DNA of 55,233 nucleotides. It comes from Hymenobacter coccineus. Lineage in GTDB: Bacteria > Bacteroidota > Bacteroidia > Cytophagales > Hymenobacteraceae. Positions 17,465 through 27,736 of this stretch are shown one piece after another. The position numbers were made by a program, and so were the translations under genes. The notes below the pieces were generated by a model. It had not been told where the DNA came from, ran no database searches, and was given only the letters and a program-made list of their open reading frames with translations. Every line of letters starts with the position of its first letter. Position 1 is the stretch's first letter. The DNA lies in assembly GCF_001816125.1 (NCBI RefSeq), contig NZ_MDZA01000077.1:1-55233 (forward strand), given 5' to 3'.

Positions 17465-18748
17465 ATATATACGAATCCCATCGACGCTTCCATTTCCCTG
17501 CGCTGGTCCGGGGGCCCCCTACGCGGCCTGGCCCACCTGCCCGCTTCCAAAAGCGAGGCCAACCGTGCCCTCATCCTGCACGCGCTGGCCGGCGGCGGTC
17601 AGCTCAGCAACCTCTCCGACGCCCACGACACCCAGCTGATGCAGGCCTTGCTGGCCGCTGTGCCCGGCACCGACCAAATTAACGCCGAAGACGCGGGCAC
17701 CGTCATGCGGTTCCTCACCGGTTACCTGGCCGTAACCGGCTGGCGCGGCGAGCTAACCGGTACGCCCCGGATGCAGGAGCGGCCCATCGGCGTGCTCGTG
17801 GGGGCCCTACGCCAGGCCGGGGCCGACATTGCCTACGTGGCCAACGACGGCTACCCGCCGCTGCGGCTGAACGGGTTTGCTCCAACCGCCGCTGCTGACG
17901 GGCCCACGCGCCTGAGTGTGCGCGGCGACATCAGCAGCCAGTACATTTCGGCCCTGCTGATGGTGGGCCCTTACCTACCCGGCGGCTTGCAGCTGACCCT
18001 GACCGGCCCGGTTGGCTCGCGCCCTTACATTGACATGACGCGGGCGCTAATGGCCCGTTTCGGGGCCCCCAGCCAGGCCAACGCCGACGCCACCGAGCTA
18101 ACCGTGGCCGCGGGCCGCTACCAAGCCGCCGACTACGCCGTGGAAAGCGACTGGTCGGCCGCCAGCTACTGGTACGCCATGGTGGCTTTGGGGCCCCGGG
18201 GCTCCGACATTACGCTGCCCGGCCTGCGGCAGCAGTCGCTGCAAGGCGACCAGGCCATTGCGGGCATCATGGCGCATTTTGGGGTCGAAACCACGTATTT
18301 GGCAGCTGAGGAATGCGTGCAGCTGCGCCAGGGCCCCCGGCCGTCCGGCGCGGAAATCCGCCGCCTGGACTTCACCAACTGCCCCGACCTGGCCCAAACC
18401 GTGGCCGTGGTAGCCGCCGCCCTGGCCCTGCCCGTGGACATGGTTGGGCTGGAAAGCCTGCGCATTAAGGAAACCGACCGCATTGCCGCCCTGCAAACCG
18501 AGCTGGCCAAGTTTGGCGGCGATTTGCAGGAGGTGGAGGCCGGCGTGTTCCGGGCTATGTCCCAGGGCTTCCGGGTAGCGGGCCAAACCGTGGCCACCTA
18601 CCACGACCACCGCATGGCCATGGCCTTCGCGCCGCTGGCGCTGCTGGGGCCCCTGGTGGTGGCCGCGCCACAGGTGGTGCGCAAGTCGTACCCGCAGTTC
18701 TGGCGCGAGCTGGCCCAGGCCGGCTTCGCCACTAATGAAGCTGGTTGA
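17465..18748 (+). CDS. aroA: EPSP synthase without a standard start codon
   Basis: This enzyme joins phosphoenolpyruvate to shikimate-3-phosphate, the sixth shikimate step. Key motifs are LPASKSEANRALIL near the N-terminus, DAGTVMRFLTGYLAV, GDISSQYISALLM, ESLRIKETDRIAAL, YHDHRMAMAFAPLAL and VRKSYPQFW. The first ATG (17639) falls after LPASKS, which binds substrate, so it cannot be the true start. Between the aroB stop and 17639 there is no ATG in any frame and no GTG or TTG in this frame. Possible rare starts are ATA 17465, ATC 17480, ATT 17492 and CTG 17498; 17465 is given as the outer limit. The frame is open right back to the aroB TAG and in phase with aroB. The 3' end overlaps the convergent BtuF-like gene by 17 bases. 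Confidence 0.85.
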   Translation: MYTNPIDASISLRWSGGPLRGLAHLPASKSEANRALILHALAGGGQLSNLSDAHDTQLMQALLAAVPGTDQINAEDAGTVMRFLTGYLAVTGWRGELTGTPRMQERPIGVLVGALRQAGADIAYVANDGYPPLRLNGFAPTAAADGPTRLSVRGDISSQYISALLMVGPYLPGGLQLTLTGPVGSRPYIDMTRALMARFGAPSQANADATELTVAAGRYQAADYAVESDWSAASYWYAMVALGPRGSDITLPGLRQQSLQGDQAIAGIMAHFGVETTYLAAEECVQLRQGPRPSGAEIRRLDFTNCPDLAQTVAVVAAALALPVDMVGLESLRIKETDRIAALQTELAKFGGDLQEVEAGVFRAMSQGFRVAGQTVATYHDHRMAMAFAPLALLGPLVVAAPQVVRKSYPQFWRELAQAGFATNEAG

Positions 18749-19580
18749 GGTAGTCTGCCGCGTGCAATAGCCGGCTGCCGTACCAACTAAATAATTCACC
18801 ATCAACCAGCTGAATACGGGCCAGTGGACATATTTGCTGAAGCTCGGCTATGTGCTTTTCCTTGAATGGATATGGCTCGGAGGATAGCAGAATGCGTTGG
18901 GGCGCGGCGCGGGCCAGCTGCTCCGGCGCAATTTCGGGGTAGCGCCCCAGGGCCCCAAACACGTTGGCGAAGCCAGCCCGCGCCAGCAGGTCGTTGATGA
19001 ACGTGCCGGTGGCCGCTGCCATGTAGGGCTTGCGCCAGATGAGGTAGGCCACCGGCTCTGGGGGCCCCACAGCCGACAGGGCCCCGAACCGCGCGGCTAC
19101 GTCGGTGGCCAGGGCCGCGGCCGCCGGGGCCCTGCCCGTTATCAGACCCACTTGCTTGATCATGCGCTGGGCCCCCGGCAGGTCGGCCACGTCGCTCAGC
19201 CACACCGGGTACTGAGCGGCCAGTTGCTCAATGCCTTCCTGGTAGTTTTCCTCCTTGTTACCGATGATGAGGTCGGGTTGGCAGGCAGCAACCTTGGCAA
19301 AATCAAAGTTCTTGGTGCCTCCGACGACCGTTGCTTGCTGGCGAGCCGCCGACGGATGAATGCAAAACTTGGTGACGCCCACCACCCGCGCGCCCAGCCC
19401 CAGATCGAACAGCAGCTCCGTCTGGGAAGGCACCAGCGATACGATGCGCTGCGGCGGAAACGGCACCGCCACCCGCCGCCCCAACTGGTCGGTCACGTTG
19501 AGCGGCGTCTGAACCACGGGTTTATCGGATTGAGTGAATGCCACGGATTTCGGGGACAATTTATTTGGTGGGGTATGCAA
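18732..19580 (-). CDS. BtuF-like substrate-binding (helical-backbone metal receptor) protein
   Basis: A 282-residue member of the BtuF/FepB-type periplasmic binding fold, whose relatives capture cobalamin, haem or siderophores for ABC import. Motifs include RIVSLVPSQTELLFDLGLGARVVGVTKFC (read in parts), VGGTKNFDFAKVAACQPDLIIGNKEEN, and GRYPEIAPEQLARAAPQRILLSSEPYPF. No signal peptide or lipobox is visible: the N-terminus is MHTPPNKLSPKSVAF. It may therefore be cytoplasmic, or the real start may differ. No permease or ATPase gene is adjacent, so transport coupling is unproven. Its 3' end overlaps aroA tail to tail. Confidence 0.85.
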   Translation of the reverse strand: MHTPPNKLSPKSVAFTQSDKPVVQTPLNVTDQLGRRVAVPFPPQRIVSLVPSQTELLFDLGLGARVVGVTKFCIHPSAARQQATVVGGTKNFDFAKVAACQPDLIIGNKEENYQEGIEQLAAQYPVWLSDVADLPGAQRMIKQVGLITGRAPAAAALATDVAARFGALSAVGPPEPVAYLIWRKPYMAAATGTFINDLLARAGFANVFGALGRYPEIAPEQLARAAPQRILLSSEPYPFKEKHIAELQQICPLARIQLVDGELFSWYGSRLLHAADYLNQLH

Positions 19581-19626
19581 TTTTTGCGAGCGCCCGGTTG
19601 CTTAAGGTTGTGGGCGTAGATGCAAA

Positions 19627-19735
19627 GGGTGGTCCGGCAACTCTTTCAGTCGTCGGGCCACTCTTACCTATAGAACAGCGAGCCCGAGGCATAATGAGAG
19701 TGGCCCGACGACTGAAAAAGTCGCCGGACCACCCC
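19627..19735. repeat. Palindromic repeat, GGTGGTCCGGC...CGGGCCACTCT family, copy 1
   Basis: Arms of about 38 bases pair with two mismatches around a 32-base centre. The arm ends and core (GGTGGTCCGGC and TCGGGCCACTCT) recur in the repeat at 40173-40288. It sits upstream of the BtuF-like gene and behind the terminator of the M42 peptidase region. Confidence 0.8.
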
Positions 19736-19774
19736 GGTCTGAAACACCGCTTTCTCAAGTATGTAGGCAACAAC

Positions 19775-19803
19775 AAAAAGGCCGCTAAAAAGCGGCCTTT
19801 TTT
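19775..19803. terminator. Bidirectional terminator next to the palindromic repeat
   Basis: AAAAAGGCCGCT and its exact complement surround AAAA, with T and A tracts. It lies past the stop codon of the leftward M42 peptidase gene. Confidence 0.85.
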
Positions 19804-19872
19804 ATAAAGAAAGGATTAATCCGAATCGTCCCCCAAATTCGACGAATTCAGCTAACCCAATAAATCTGTGGT

Positions 19873-20943
19873 TCAGGCGAAATACCGGAAATCGTGGCCA
19901 TCCTCAATCCGAAGCAAGCTTTCGTAGATTAGCTGGATAACGGCTTCCACATCGTCCTTGTGCACGGTTTCCACGGTGGTGTGCATGTACTTAAGGGGTA
20001 GCGAGATGAGGGCTGAGGCCACGCCTGCGCCCGAGTAAGCGAAGGCGTCGGTATCGGTGCCGGTCGAACGGGTGGCGGCGGCGCGCTGGAATGCAATGCC
20101 CTGCTCCTGGGCCGTGCCGATGATGAGGTCGCGCAAGTTGTTCTGCACAGCCGGGCCGTAGGTGATGACGGGGCCCTTGCCGCAGGAAATGTCGCCGGCC
20201 GTCTTCTTGTCGTACATCGGCGACTGGCTGTCGTGGGTCACGTCCGTCACGATGGCCACGTCTGGGTTGATGCGGTGGGCCACCATTTCGGCCCCGCGCA
20301 GGCCAATTTCCTCCTGCACGGCGTTCACGATGTACAGGCCGAAGGGCAGCGTTTTACCGTTTTCCTTCAGCAAGCGGGCCACTTCAGCCACCATGAAGCC
20401 GCCCACGCGGTTATCGAGGGCCCGGCCCACGTAAAACTTGTCGTTCAGCACCGTGAACTCGTCTTCAAACGTGACGACCGAGCCCACGTGGATGCCCATT
20501 TCCTCCACTTCGTCGGCGCTGGCGGCGCCGCAGTCCAGGAATACCGTTTCGATGGTGGGCGCCTTGTCCTGTTCCGCTTTGCGCACGTGAATGGCCGGCC
20601 AGCCAAATACGGCCTTCACAATGCCCTTGGTGCCGAAAATGTTGACGCGCTTGCTGGGGGCCACCAGCGGGTCGGAGCCGCCGTTGCGACGCAGGTACAA
20701 GTAGCCTTCCTTGGTAACGTAGTTGACGAAGTAAGAAATCTCGTCGGCGTGGGCCTCGATCACGACCTTGTACTTGGCCTCGGGGTTGACGACGCCCACC
20801 ACCGTGCCGTACGTATCGACGAAGTAGCTGTCGATGTAGGGCTTGATGTACTCCAGCCACAGTTTCTGGCCTTCTTTTTCGAAGCCGGTGGGGGAGGGGT
20901 TGTTGAGGTATTTCTGGAGAAATTCGAACGATTCAGGACGCAT
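19873..20943 (-). CDS. M42 family metallopeptidase (glutamyl-aminopeptidase-like)
   Basis: A 356-residue cytoplasmic di-metal aminopeptidase of the M42 (PepA/TET) family; relatives form large self-compartmentalised shells that finish peptide breakdown. Metal ligands and catalytic residues are visible: EAHADEISYF, GRALDNRVGGF, the catalytic pair in NAVQEEIGLRGA, TDVTHD and the C-terminal HTTVETVHKDDVE. Length is normal. It is a monocistronic leftward gene with its own terminator, and a 119-base gap without clear signals separates it from the carboxylase gene upstream. Confidence 0.93.
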   Translation of the reverse strand: MRPESFEFLQKYLNNPSPTGFEKEGQKLWLEYIKPYIDSYFVDTYGTVVGVVNPEAKYKVVIEAHADEISYFVNYVTKEGYLYLRRNGGSDPLVAPSKRVNIFGTKGIVKAVFGWPAIHVRKAEQDKAPTIETVFLDCGAASADEVEEMGIHVGSVVTFEDEFTVLNDKFYVGRALDNRVGGFMVAEVARLLKENGKTLPFGLYIVNAVQEEIGLRGAEMVAHRINPDVAIVTDVTHDSQSPMYDKKTAGDISCGKGPVITYGPAVQNNLRDLIIGTAQEQGIAFQRAAATRSTGTDTDAFAYSGAGVASALISLPLKYMHTTVETVHKDDVEAVIQLIYESLLRIEDGHDFRYFA

Positions 20944-21062
20944 AAAATACGGGTTGTCAGTGGCTGATTGGTCAATCAGCCAGCTAAACTAGTTAGAGGC
21001 CGAAAGAAATCGCGCAGCACTGTTTTTGAAACGGAATACGCAGGAAGCTAGCAAATGCCGAA

Positions 21063-22631
21063 CTACAACGGAATGTTCCCGTGCTTCTTACGCGGCAGAG
21101 TGTCCACCTTGTTCTCCAGCATCTTAAAAGCACGGATGAGCTTTTGGCGGGTTTGTGAGGGTAGAATTACCTCATCTACGAAGCCGCGGTGGGCGGCGCG
21201 GTAAGGAGTGGCAAATTTTTCCTGATAATCGGCCACTTTTTCCTGGAGCTTGGCGGCGGGGTCGTCGGCAGCGGCGATTTCGCGCTTGAAAATAATCTCG
21301 GCCGCGCCCTTGGCGCCCATCACGGCGATTTCGGCGGTGGGCCAGGCAAAGTTCAGGTCGGCCCCGATGTGCTTGGAGTTCATCACATCGTAAGCCCCGC
21401 CGTAGGCCTTGCGGGTGATGACGGTGATGCGCGGCACGGTGGCCTCGCAGAAGGCGTAGAGCAGCTTGGCGCCGTTGGTGATGATGCCGCGCCACTCCTG
21501 GTCGGTGCCGGGCAGGAAGCCGGGCACGTCCTCCAGCACCAGCAGCGGAATGTTGAAGGCGTCGCAGAAGCGCACGAAGCGCGCGGCCTTGGTGCTGGCG
21601 TTAATGTCGAGCACGCCGGCCAGCACCGCCGGCTGGTTGCCCACAATGCCCAGGCTGCGGCCCGCCAGCCGCGCAAAGCCCACCACAATGTTCTCAGCAA
21701 AGTTCTTGTGCACCTCCATAAATGAGTCACTATCTACTAAGCCCTCAATTACTTCGCGAATGTCATAAGGTTGGTTGGCATTATCCGGAATAATGGCATC
21801 CAGCACTGGGCGGCTCTCGTCGCCTTGGGCCGTGTACGCCACGGCCGGGGCCGTCTCCTCGCAGTTCTGGGGCATATAGCTCAGCAGCTGCTTAAGCTGC
21901 TGGATGCACACCACCTCGTTGGCGGCCGTGAAGTGCGTGACGCCGCTCTTGGTGCTGTGGGTGCTGGCGCCGCCCAGCTCTTCGCTGGTCACGGTTTCGT
22001 GGGTCACAGTTTTCACCACGTTGGGGCCCGTCACGAACATGTAGCTCGTGTCTTCCACCATCAGAATAAAATCGGTGATGGCCGGCGAATACACCGCGCC
22101 GCCCGCGCAGGGCCCCATGATGGCCGAGAGCTGCGGCACCACGCCACTGGCCAGCGTGTTCTTATAGAAGATGTCGGCGTAGCCGCCCAGGCTCACTACG
22201 CCTTCTTGGATGCGGGCCCCGCCCGAGTCGTTCAGCCCAATCACAGGGGCCCCATTCTTCATGGCTAGGTCCATGATCTTCACGATTTTCTCGGCGTGCG
22301 TTTCGCTCAGCGAGCCGCCAAATACTGTGAAGTCCTGTGAGAAAACGTATACCAGCCGGCCGTTCACCGTGCCGTAGCCCGTCACCACGCCGTCTCCGAG
22401 GTAGTGCTCTTTATCCAAGCCAAAGTCGCGGGCCCGGTGCATCACGAATTTGCCGATTTCCTCAAACGAACCTTCGTCGAGCAGTAAATCCAGCCGCTCG
22501 CGGGCCGTGAGCTTGCCTTTCTTGTGCTGCGCGTCGATGCGGGCCTGGCCGCCGCCGAGCAGGGCTTCCTCATTTTTGCGGGCTAATAAATCGGTGTTGG
22601 AAAGGGCGTCGTGGGCGTGCGGATCGGGCAT
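21063..22631 (-). CDS. Acyl-CoA carboxylase beta (carboxyltransferase) subunit
   Basis: A 522-residue carboxyltransferase that moves the carboxyl group from carboxybiotin to an acyl-CoA, probably propionyl-CoA, giving methylmalonyl-CoA. The two crotonase-like halves are complete: [47 protein letters not shown] and [12 protein letters not shown] in the first; [25 protein letters not shown] (read in parts), [12 protein letters not shown] and the C-terminal KKHGNIPL in the second. That C-terminus is typical of propionyl-CoA carboxylases. No biotin carboxylase or biotin-carrier gene lies in the window, so the partner is encoded elsewhere. Read leftward, a -7 box TATCTTTG is found 35 bases before the start. 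Confidence 0.93.
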   Translation of the reverse strand: MPDPHAHDALSNTDLLARKNEEALLGGGQARIDAQHKKGKLTARERLDLLLDEGSFEEIGKFVMHRARDFGLDKEHYLGDGVVTGYGTVNGRLVYVFSQDFTVFGGSLSETHAEKIVKIMDLAMKNGAPVIGLNDSGGARIQEGVVSLGGYADIFYKNTLASGVVPQLSAIMGPCAGGAVYSPAITDFILMVEDTSYMFVTGPNVVKTVTHETVTSEELGGASTHSTKSGVTHFTAANEVVCIQQLKQLLSYMPQNCEETAPAVAYTAQGDESRPVLDAIIPDNANQPYDIREVIEGLVDSDSFMEVHKNFAENIVVGFARLAGRSLGIVGNQPAVLAGVLDINASTKAARFVRFCDAFNIPLLVLEDVPGFLPGTDQEWRGIITNGAKLLYAFCEATVPRITVITRKAYGGAYDVMNSKHIGADLNFAWPTAEIAVMGAKGAAEIIFKREIAAADDPAAKLQEKVADYQEKFATPYRAAHRGFVDEVILPSQTRQKLIRAFKMLENKVDTLPRKKHGNIPL

Positions 22632-22665
22632 TGCGGGTGGGAGCGAGGCGAGAAAAGTAGGGCCC

Positions 22666-22673
22666 CAAAGATA
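22666..22673 (-). promoter_or_regulatory. Candidate -7 box for the carboxylase gene
   Basis: Read leftward the bases are TATCTTTG, matching TAnnTTTG, 35 bases before the start codon. The only TTG upstream is spaced 14 bases away, shorter than usual. Confidence 0.45.
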
Positions 22674-22708
22674 GGCGGCGGGCCCAGCAAAAGCGCCGAA
22701 ATGCCGGC

Positions 22709-24847
22709 TTAGGAATTCAAGCCCAGCACCAGCAGCATGAACGCGAATTGCCGCGCCGTATCATCAATGGACTTGAACCGGCCGGAAGCGCCGCCGTGGC
22801 CAGCGGCCATGTCGGTGTGCAGCAGCAGCAGGTTGTGGTCGGTTTTGGTGGCGCGCAGCTTGGCCACCCACTTGGCCGGCTCATAGTATTGCACTTGCGA
22901 ATCGTGCAAACCAGTGGTCACCAATAGGTTGGGATAGGGTTGAGCCTTTACGTTATCGTAGGGAGAATACGAGAGCATGTACTTGAAATAGGGCTCGTCG
23001 GCGGGGTTGCCCCACTGGTCGTACTCGCCGGTGGTGAGCGGAATGCTGGGGTCCGACATGGTGGTCACCACGTCCACGAACGGCACGGCGGCGATGACGC
23101 CCTTGTAGAGGTCGGGCCGTAGGTTCACGATGCCGCCCATGAGCAGGCCCCCGGCGCTGCCGCCCATCGCAAAGAGCTTGGCCGTGGACGAGTACTGGCG
23201 CTGGCCGGCGTCGCTGGGCGAGGCGTGGGGCTTGGTGAGGAACTCCGAGCAGTCGATGAAATCGGTGAAGCTGTTCATTTTGTGCAGCATCCGCCCATCC
23301 TCAAACCACTGCCGCCCCATTTCCTGCCCGCCCCGAATGTTGCAAATGGCGTACACGAACCCGCGGTTGAGCAAGCTCAGGCGCGCCGCACTAAAGGTGG
23401 GGTCTGTTGAGTAGCCATAGGAGCCGTAGGCGTATTGCAGCAGCGGGGCGCTGCCGTCGAGCTTCGTGCCCTTTTTGTACACGACCGACATGGGAATCAT
23501 CACGTTGTCGCGGCTCTTGACAAATACCCGGTCCGTCACGTAATCGGCTCGGTTGAAACCGCCGAGCACGGCCTGCTCCTTGCGCAGCGTGCGCTTATGC
23601 GTCGCAAAATCGTAGTCGTACACCGACGACGGCGTGGTGAGCGACGTGTAGTTGTAGCGCAGCGTTGGCGCATCAAACTCCGGGTTGACGCCAATGGTGG
23701 CCGTATAAGCTACCTCGTCGAAGTCGATTTTCTGCTCTTGCTTGTCCTTCCAACGGATGGTGCGCAATTGCAGTAAGCCCTCTTTGCGCTCGTTCAGCAC
23801 CAAGTAATCCTTGAATAAGTCGAAGCCGGCCAGGAAAACCTCGGGCTGGCGCGGCAGCGCATCCTGCCAGCCGGCTTTGGCGGGGCTGGCCACGGGCGCC
23901 ACCACCAGCCGGTAGTTGGGGGCCTGCCAATTGGTGCGGATGTAAAACTTGTCGCCCATGCTTTCCACCTCGTACAGGTGGTCGGGCTCGCGGGGCGTCA
24001 GCACTTTGAAGGCGCCCGCCGGGGCCCCCGCATCGAGGTAGCGGTACTCCGACGACAGCGAGCTACCCAGCTCGATGCCAATGTATTTCTTTGACTTTGT
24101 TCGGCTTACCCCCACGTGGAAAGTGTTGTCCTTCTCCTCGTACACCAAGGCATCCTGCTTAGGGTCGGTGCCCAGCGTGTGGCGGTACACCTGGTAGGGC
24201 AGCAGGGTGGTCGCGTCCTTCTTGGTGTAGAACACCGTTTTGTTGTCGGCAGCCCACACCGCTTCGCCGCCAGTGTTGGCAATGCTCTCGGGGTATAGCT
24301 TACCAGTGGTTAAGTTCTTGAAGCGCAGTGAGTACAGCCGCCGGCTCACCACGTCGTCTGAGTAGGCCAGCACTTGGTTGTTGTCGCTCACGGCCCAGCC
24401 GCCAATCTGGAAATACGTTTTGCCCTGGCCCAGCTGGTTGGCGTTGAGCAACACTTCCTCGGGGGCTCCCAGGCTGCCTTTTTTGCGGCAGTAGATGGGG
24501 TACTCGCCGCCCTGCTCGAAGCGCGTGTAATAGTAGTAGCCATTATCGCGGTAGGGCACCGAAGCGTCGTCTTGCTTAATACGGCCCTTAATTTCGGCCA
24601 CCAGCTTTTGCTGCAACGCTTTGGTGCCGGCCATTTGCTGGTCGTAGTAGGCGTTTTCAGCGTTCAGGTAGGCCAACACTTCCGGGCTTTCCGGCTGGTT
24701 GAGCCAGTAGTAGTTGTCCGTCCGCGTAACGCCAAAGTTGGTGAATACCTTGGGCTTGATGGTCGCCACTGGGGCCGTCTGGGCCAGGGCCCCCGTGGCC
24801 AGGGCGGCGCCCGCGCCAGCTATAGCCGCTCGTTGTAGAATTCGCAT
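22709..24847 (-). CDS. S9A prolyl oligopeptidase family (oligopeptidase B-like), exported
   Basis: A 712-residue serine peptidase that cleaves short peptides. It has a signal peptide ([23 protein letters not shown]), a seven-blade beta-propeller (about residues 30-420), and an alpha/beta-hydrolase domain. Catalytic residues are the Ser in GGSAGGLL, the Asp in [14 protein letters not shown] and the His in [11 protein letters not shown]. The patterns [21 protein letters not shown] and [13 protein letters not shown] match oligopeptidase B, whose specificity is for basic residues. The start at 24847 was chosen because it places the signal peptide at the N-terminus; an ATG 24 bases upstream is the alternative. 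It probably acts in the periplasm on peptides. Confidence 0.93.
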   Translation of the reverse strand: MRILQRAAIAGAGAALATGALAQTAPVATIKPKVFTNFGVTRTDNYYWLNQPESPEVLAYLNAENAYYDQQMAGTKALQQKLVAEIKGRIKQDDASVPYRDNGYYYYTRFEQGGEYPIYCRKKGSLGAPEEVLLNANQLGQGKTYFQIGGWAVSDNNQVLAYSDDVVSRRLYSLRFKNLTTGKLYPESIANTGGEAVWAADNKTVFYTKKDATTLLPYQVYRHTLGTDPKQDALVYEEKDNTFHVGVSRTKSKKYIGIELGSSLSSEYRYLDAGAPAGAFKVLTPREPDHLYEVESMGDKFYIRTNWQAPNYRLVVAPVASPAKAGWQDALPRQPEVFLAGFDLFKDYLVLNERKEGLLQLRTIRWKDKQEQKIDFDEVAYTATIGVNPEFDAPTLRYNYTSLTTPSSVYDYDFATHKRTLRKEQAVLGGFNRADYVTDRVFVKSRDNVMIPMSVVYKKGTKLDGSAPLLQYAYGSYGYSTDPTFSAARLSLLNRGFVYAICNIRGGQEMGRQWFEDGRMLHKMNSFTDFIDCSEFLTKPHASPSDAGQRQYSSTAKLFAMGGSAGGLLMGGIVNLRPDLYKGVIAAVPFVDVVTTMSDPSIPLTTGEYDQWGNPADEPYFKYMLSYSPYDNVKAQPYPNLLVTTGLHDSQVQYYEPAKWVAKLRATKTDHNLLLLHTDMAAGHGGASGRFKSIDDTARQFAFMLLVLGLNS

Positions 24848-24925
24848 AAAATCAGAAAAATTAGGATGCAAACAATGCGGCCGCTGCCGGCCAATGGTGC
24901 GTCAAGGTAACGGTGGCGTAACAAA

Positions 24926-24955
24926 AAAGCCGGCTCCCCTACGGGAACCGGCTTC
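24926..24955. terminator. Terminator after clpC
   Basis: AAGCCGGCTCCC pairs with GGGAACCGGCTT (one mismatch) around CTAC and is preceded by A residues that give a T run in the leftward direction. It lies just beyond the clpC stop. Confidence 0.8.
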
Positions 24956-24974
24956 TCATTGTGGCGCTTTACGC

Positions 24975-27578
24975 TTACTTCTTGTCCGTGTCGGGCGACT
25001 CAGGAGCCTCCGCGGGCCGCTCGTCGCTGGCCAGGTTAGGCTTCTCATCGCTCTTGCTCACCGAGAAGTTAAGTTCATCTTTACCGTCCTCGTAATCGGC
25101 GGTGATGATGTCACCGTGCAACACTTGGGCTTTGAGGATTTCCTCGGCAATCGGATCTTCGATGTATTTCTGGATTGCGCGGTTTAACGGCCGGGCCCCG
25201 TACTTGGGGTCGTAGCCTTTCTCCGCCACAAAATCCTTGGCCTTATCGGTCAGCTCCACCTTATAGCCCAGGGCGCTGACGCGTGAGAGCAACTTGCGGA
25301 GGCTGATTTCGATGATTTTGTGGATATCCTTCTTCTCCAGCGAGTTGAAGACAATCACGTCATCCAAACGGTTAAGGAACTCGGGCGAGAAGGTCTTCTT
25401 CAGGGCGTTGGTAATGGTGCCCTTCGTAATCTCGTCCATGTTGTCCTGCCGGGCCTTGGTGCCAAAGCCGATGCCGGCGCCAAAATCCTGCAAGTCACGG
25501 GCCCCAATATTCGAGGTCATGATGATGATAGTGTTGCGGAAGTCCACCTTGCGGCCCAAGCCGTCGGTCAGAATGCCATCGTCCAGCACTTGCAGCAACA
25601 GGTTGTACACGTCGGGGTGGGCCTTCTCAATCTCGTCGAGCAGGATTACCGAGTACGGCTTGCGGCGGATTTTCTCCGTCAACTGGCCGCCCTCTTCGTA
25701 GCCCACGTAGCCGGGAGGCGCGCCCACCAGGCGCGACACGCTAAATTTCTCCATGTATTCCGACATGTCAACGCGCACCAGCGAGTCTTCTTTGTCGAAC
25801 AAATACGTGGCTAATACTTTGGCCAACTCCGTCTTACCTACGCCCGTGGGGCCCAAGAACACGAACGAACCAATCGGCTTCTTGGGGTCCTTCAAGCCCA
25901 CGCGGGTGCGCTGAATGGCTTTCACCAACTGCTTGATGGCTTTCTCCTGGCCAATCACTTTGCCTTGCAGCTCTTCGCCCATGTTGAGCAGCTTCTGGCT
26001 TTCGTTCTGAGCCACGCGCGAAACGGGGATGCCGGTCATCATGGCGATTACCTCGGCCACGTTCTCCTCCTTCACCGTGTAGCGCTTCTTCTTGGTTTCC
26101 TCTTCCCAGCTTTTCTTAGCCGTTTCGAGTTGGTCCAACAACTTCTTCTCAGTATCGCGGAGCTTGGCGGCTTCCTCGTATTTCTGCGATTTCACCACGC
26201 GGTTTTTCTCGCCCTTGATGTTCTCAATCTGCTCTTCGAGCGTGAGGATATCCTCGGGCACCACAATATTGTTGATGTGCACACGGGCACCGGCTTCGTC
26301 CAAAATGTCAATGGCCTTGTCCGGCAGAAAACGGTCGCTCATGTAGCGGTCGCTCAGCATTACGCACTGCTCAATGGCTTTGTCCGTGTACACCACGTGG
26401 TGGTGGTCCTGGTACTTGTCCTTGATGTTGTGCAGGATTTCAATCGTCTCCTCAGGCGTGGTGGGGTCCACCATCACCATCTGGAAGCGGCGAGCCAGGG
26501 CCCCATCCTTCTCAATGTACTGGCGGTACTCGTCCAACGTGGTGGCGCCAATGCATTGAATTTCGCCGCGCGCCAAGGCCGGCTTGAACATGTTTGAAGC
26601 GTCGAGCGAACCCGAAGCGCCGCCGGCACCCACAATGGTGTGCAGCTCGTCAATGAACAGAATCACGTCGGGTGACTTCTCCAGCTCGTTCATCACGGCC
26701 TTCATGCGCTCCTCGAACTGGCCGCGGTACTTGGTGCCAGCCACCAGCGAAGCCAGGTCCAAGGTTACAACGCGTTTGTTGAACAGCACGCGGCTCACTT
26801 TTTTCTGGATGATGCGCAGGGCGAGGCCTTCAGCAATGGCCGTTTTGCCCACGCCGGGCTCCCCGATGAGGATGGGGTTATTCTTTTTGCGGCGGCTCAG
26901 GATTTGGGCAACGCGCTCAATTTCCTTTTCGCGGCCCACAATGGGGTCGAGCTTATCTTCTTCCGCCATTTTAGTGAGGTCGCGGCCGAAGTTGTCGAGC
27001 ACCGGAGTGCGTGATTTCTCACCAGCTTTCTTGGTGCCGCCGGGGGCATTGCCAGCGCCTTGGCCGCGGCCTTGCTGGCCACCAAAGAGGCGGTCGTTGT
27101 CGTCGTCGTCGGTGTCGGGGGCTTTCGCGGCGGGCGTGGCGTTACCGTGGTAATCCAGCGAATCGCGGACGGTTTCGTAGTTCACGTTGAATTTGCTGAG
27201 AATTTGAGAAGAAATGTTGTCCTCATCGCGCAGAATCGAGAGGAGCAAGTGCTCAGTGCCAATGACTTCCGACTTGAAAATCTTGGCTTCGAGGTAGGTA
27301 ATCTTGAGGACTTTCTCCGTCTGCTTGGTGAGCGGAATCGAGCCGGTGATGCTGTTGCCCTGCGTAGCGGTGTTGCGGGTGGCCTGCTCGAGCGAGAACT
27401 TTAGCTCGTCAAGTGCCACGCCCAGCTTGCGTAGCAAGCCGAGGGCTGTGCCTTCAGCTTCGCGGATCATGCCCAGCAGCAGGTGCTCTGTGCCGATGTA
27501 ATCGTGGCCGAGGCGGATGGCCTCCTCCCGGCTCAGGGAGATGACTTCCTTGACGCGGTTTGAGAATTTAGCTTCCAT
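24975..27578 (-). CDS. clpC: ATP-dependent Clp protease ATPase ClpC
   Basis: An 867-residue AAA+ unfoldase that feeds substrates to ClpP and handles damaged proteins in the cytoplasm. It has two N-terminal Clp repeats (residues 1-145, with [17 protein letters not shown]), an acidic linker, and the D1 module (Walker A GEPGVGKT near 240, Walker B LFIDELH). A UVR-type middle region ([23 protein letters not shown], read in parts) marks it as ClpC rather than ClpA or ClpB. The D2 module has Walker A GPTGVGKT and [11 protein letters not shown], and the tail is acidic. Length and motifs are complete. It is a single gene with its own terminator; no CtsR or McsB genes accompany it. Confidence 0.95.
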   Translation of the reverse strand: MEAKFSNRVKEVISLSREEAIRLGHDYIGTEHLLLGMIREAEGTALGLLRKLGVALDELKFSLEQATRNTATQGNSITGSIPLTKQTEKVLKITYLEAKIFKSEVIGTEHLLLSILRDEDNISSQILSKFNVNYETVRDSLDYHGNATPAAKAPDTDDDDNDRLFGGQQGRGQGAGNAPGGTKKAGEKSRTPVLDNFGRDLTKMAEEDKLDPIVGREKEIERVAQILSRRKKNNPILIGEPGVGKTAIAEGLALRIIQKKVSRVLFNKRVVTLDLASLVAGTKYRGQFEERMKAVMNELEKSPDVILFIDELHTIVGAGGASGSLDASNMFKPALARGEIQCIGATTLDEYRQYIEKDGALARRFQMVMVDPTTPEETIEILHNIKDKYQDHHHVVYTDKAIEQCVMLSDRYMSDRFLPDKAIDILDEAGARVHINNIVVPEDILTLEEQIENIKGEKNRVVKSQKYEEAAKLRDTEKKLLDQLETAKKSWEEETKKKRYTVKEENVAEVIAMMTGIPVSRVAQNESQKLLNMGEELQGKVIGQEKAIKQLVKAIQRTRVGLKDPKKPIGSFVFLGPTGVGKTELAKVLATYLFDKEDSLVRVDMSEYMEKFSVSRLVGAPPGYVGYEEGGQLTEKIRRKPYSVILLDEIEKAHPDVYNLLLQVLDDGILTDGLGRKVDFRNTIIIMTSNIGARDLQDFGAGIGFGTKARQDNMDEITKGTITNALKKTFSPEFLNRLDDVIVFNSLEKKDIHKIIEISLRKLLSRVSALGYKVELTDKAKDFVAEKGYDPKYGARPLNRAIQKYIEDPIAEEILKAQVLHGDIITADYEDGKDELNFSVSKSDEKPNLASDERPAEAPESPDTDKK

Positions 27579-27736
27579 GCGGATAAACGTAATGAAAAAA
27601 ATGGATAGCCCCGCGTCGGGAATAGAAATAATTGACGAAAACGGGTTGGGCCGAGGTAGCTTGAAAACAAGCCGGTTCGGGCTAAGGTTCGGTCAGAATT
27701 AGAAACGAGAACGGGCGGGCGAAGTTTACTAAACCT

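Noticed and set aside
22709..27578. ClpC and S9 peptidase as one proteolysis operon
   Set aside because: A terminator at 24926-24955 and a gap separate them; one product is cytoplasmic and the other exported.
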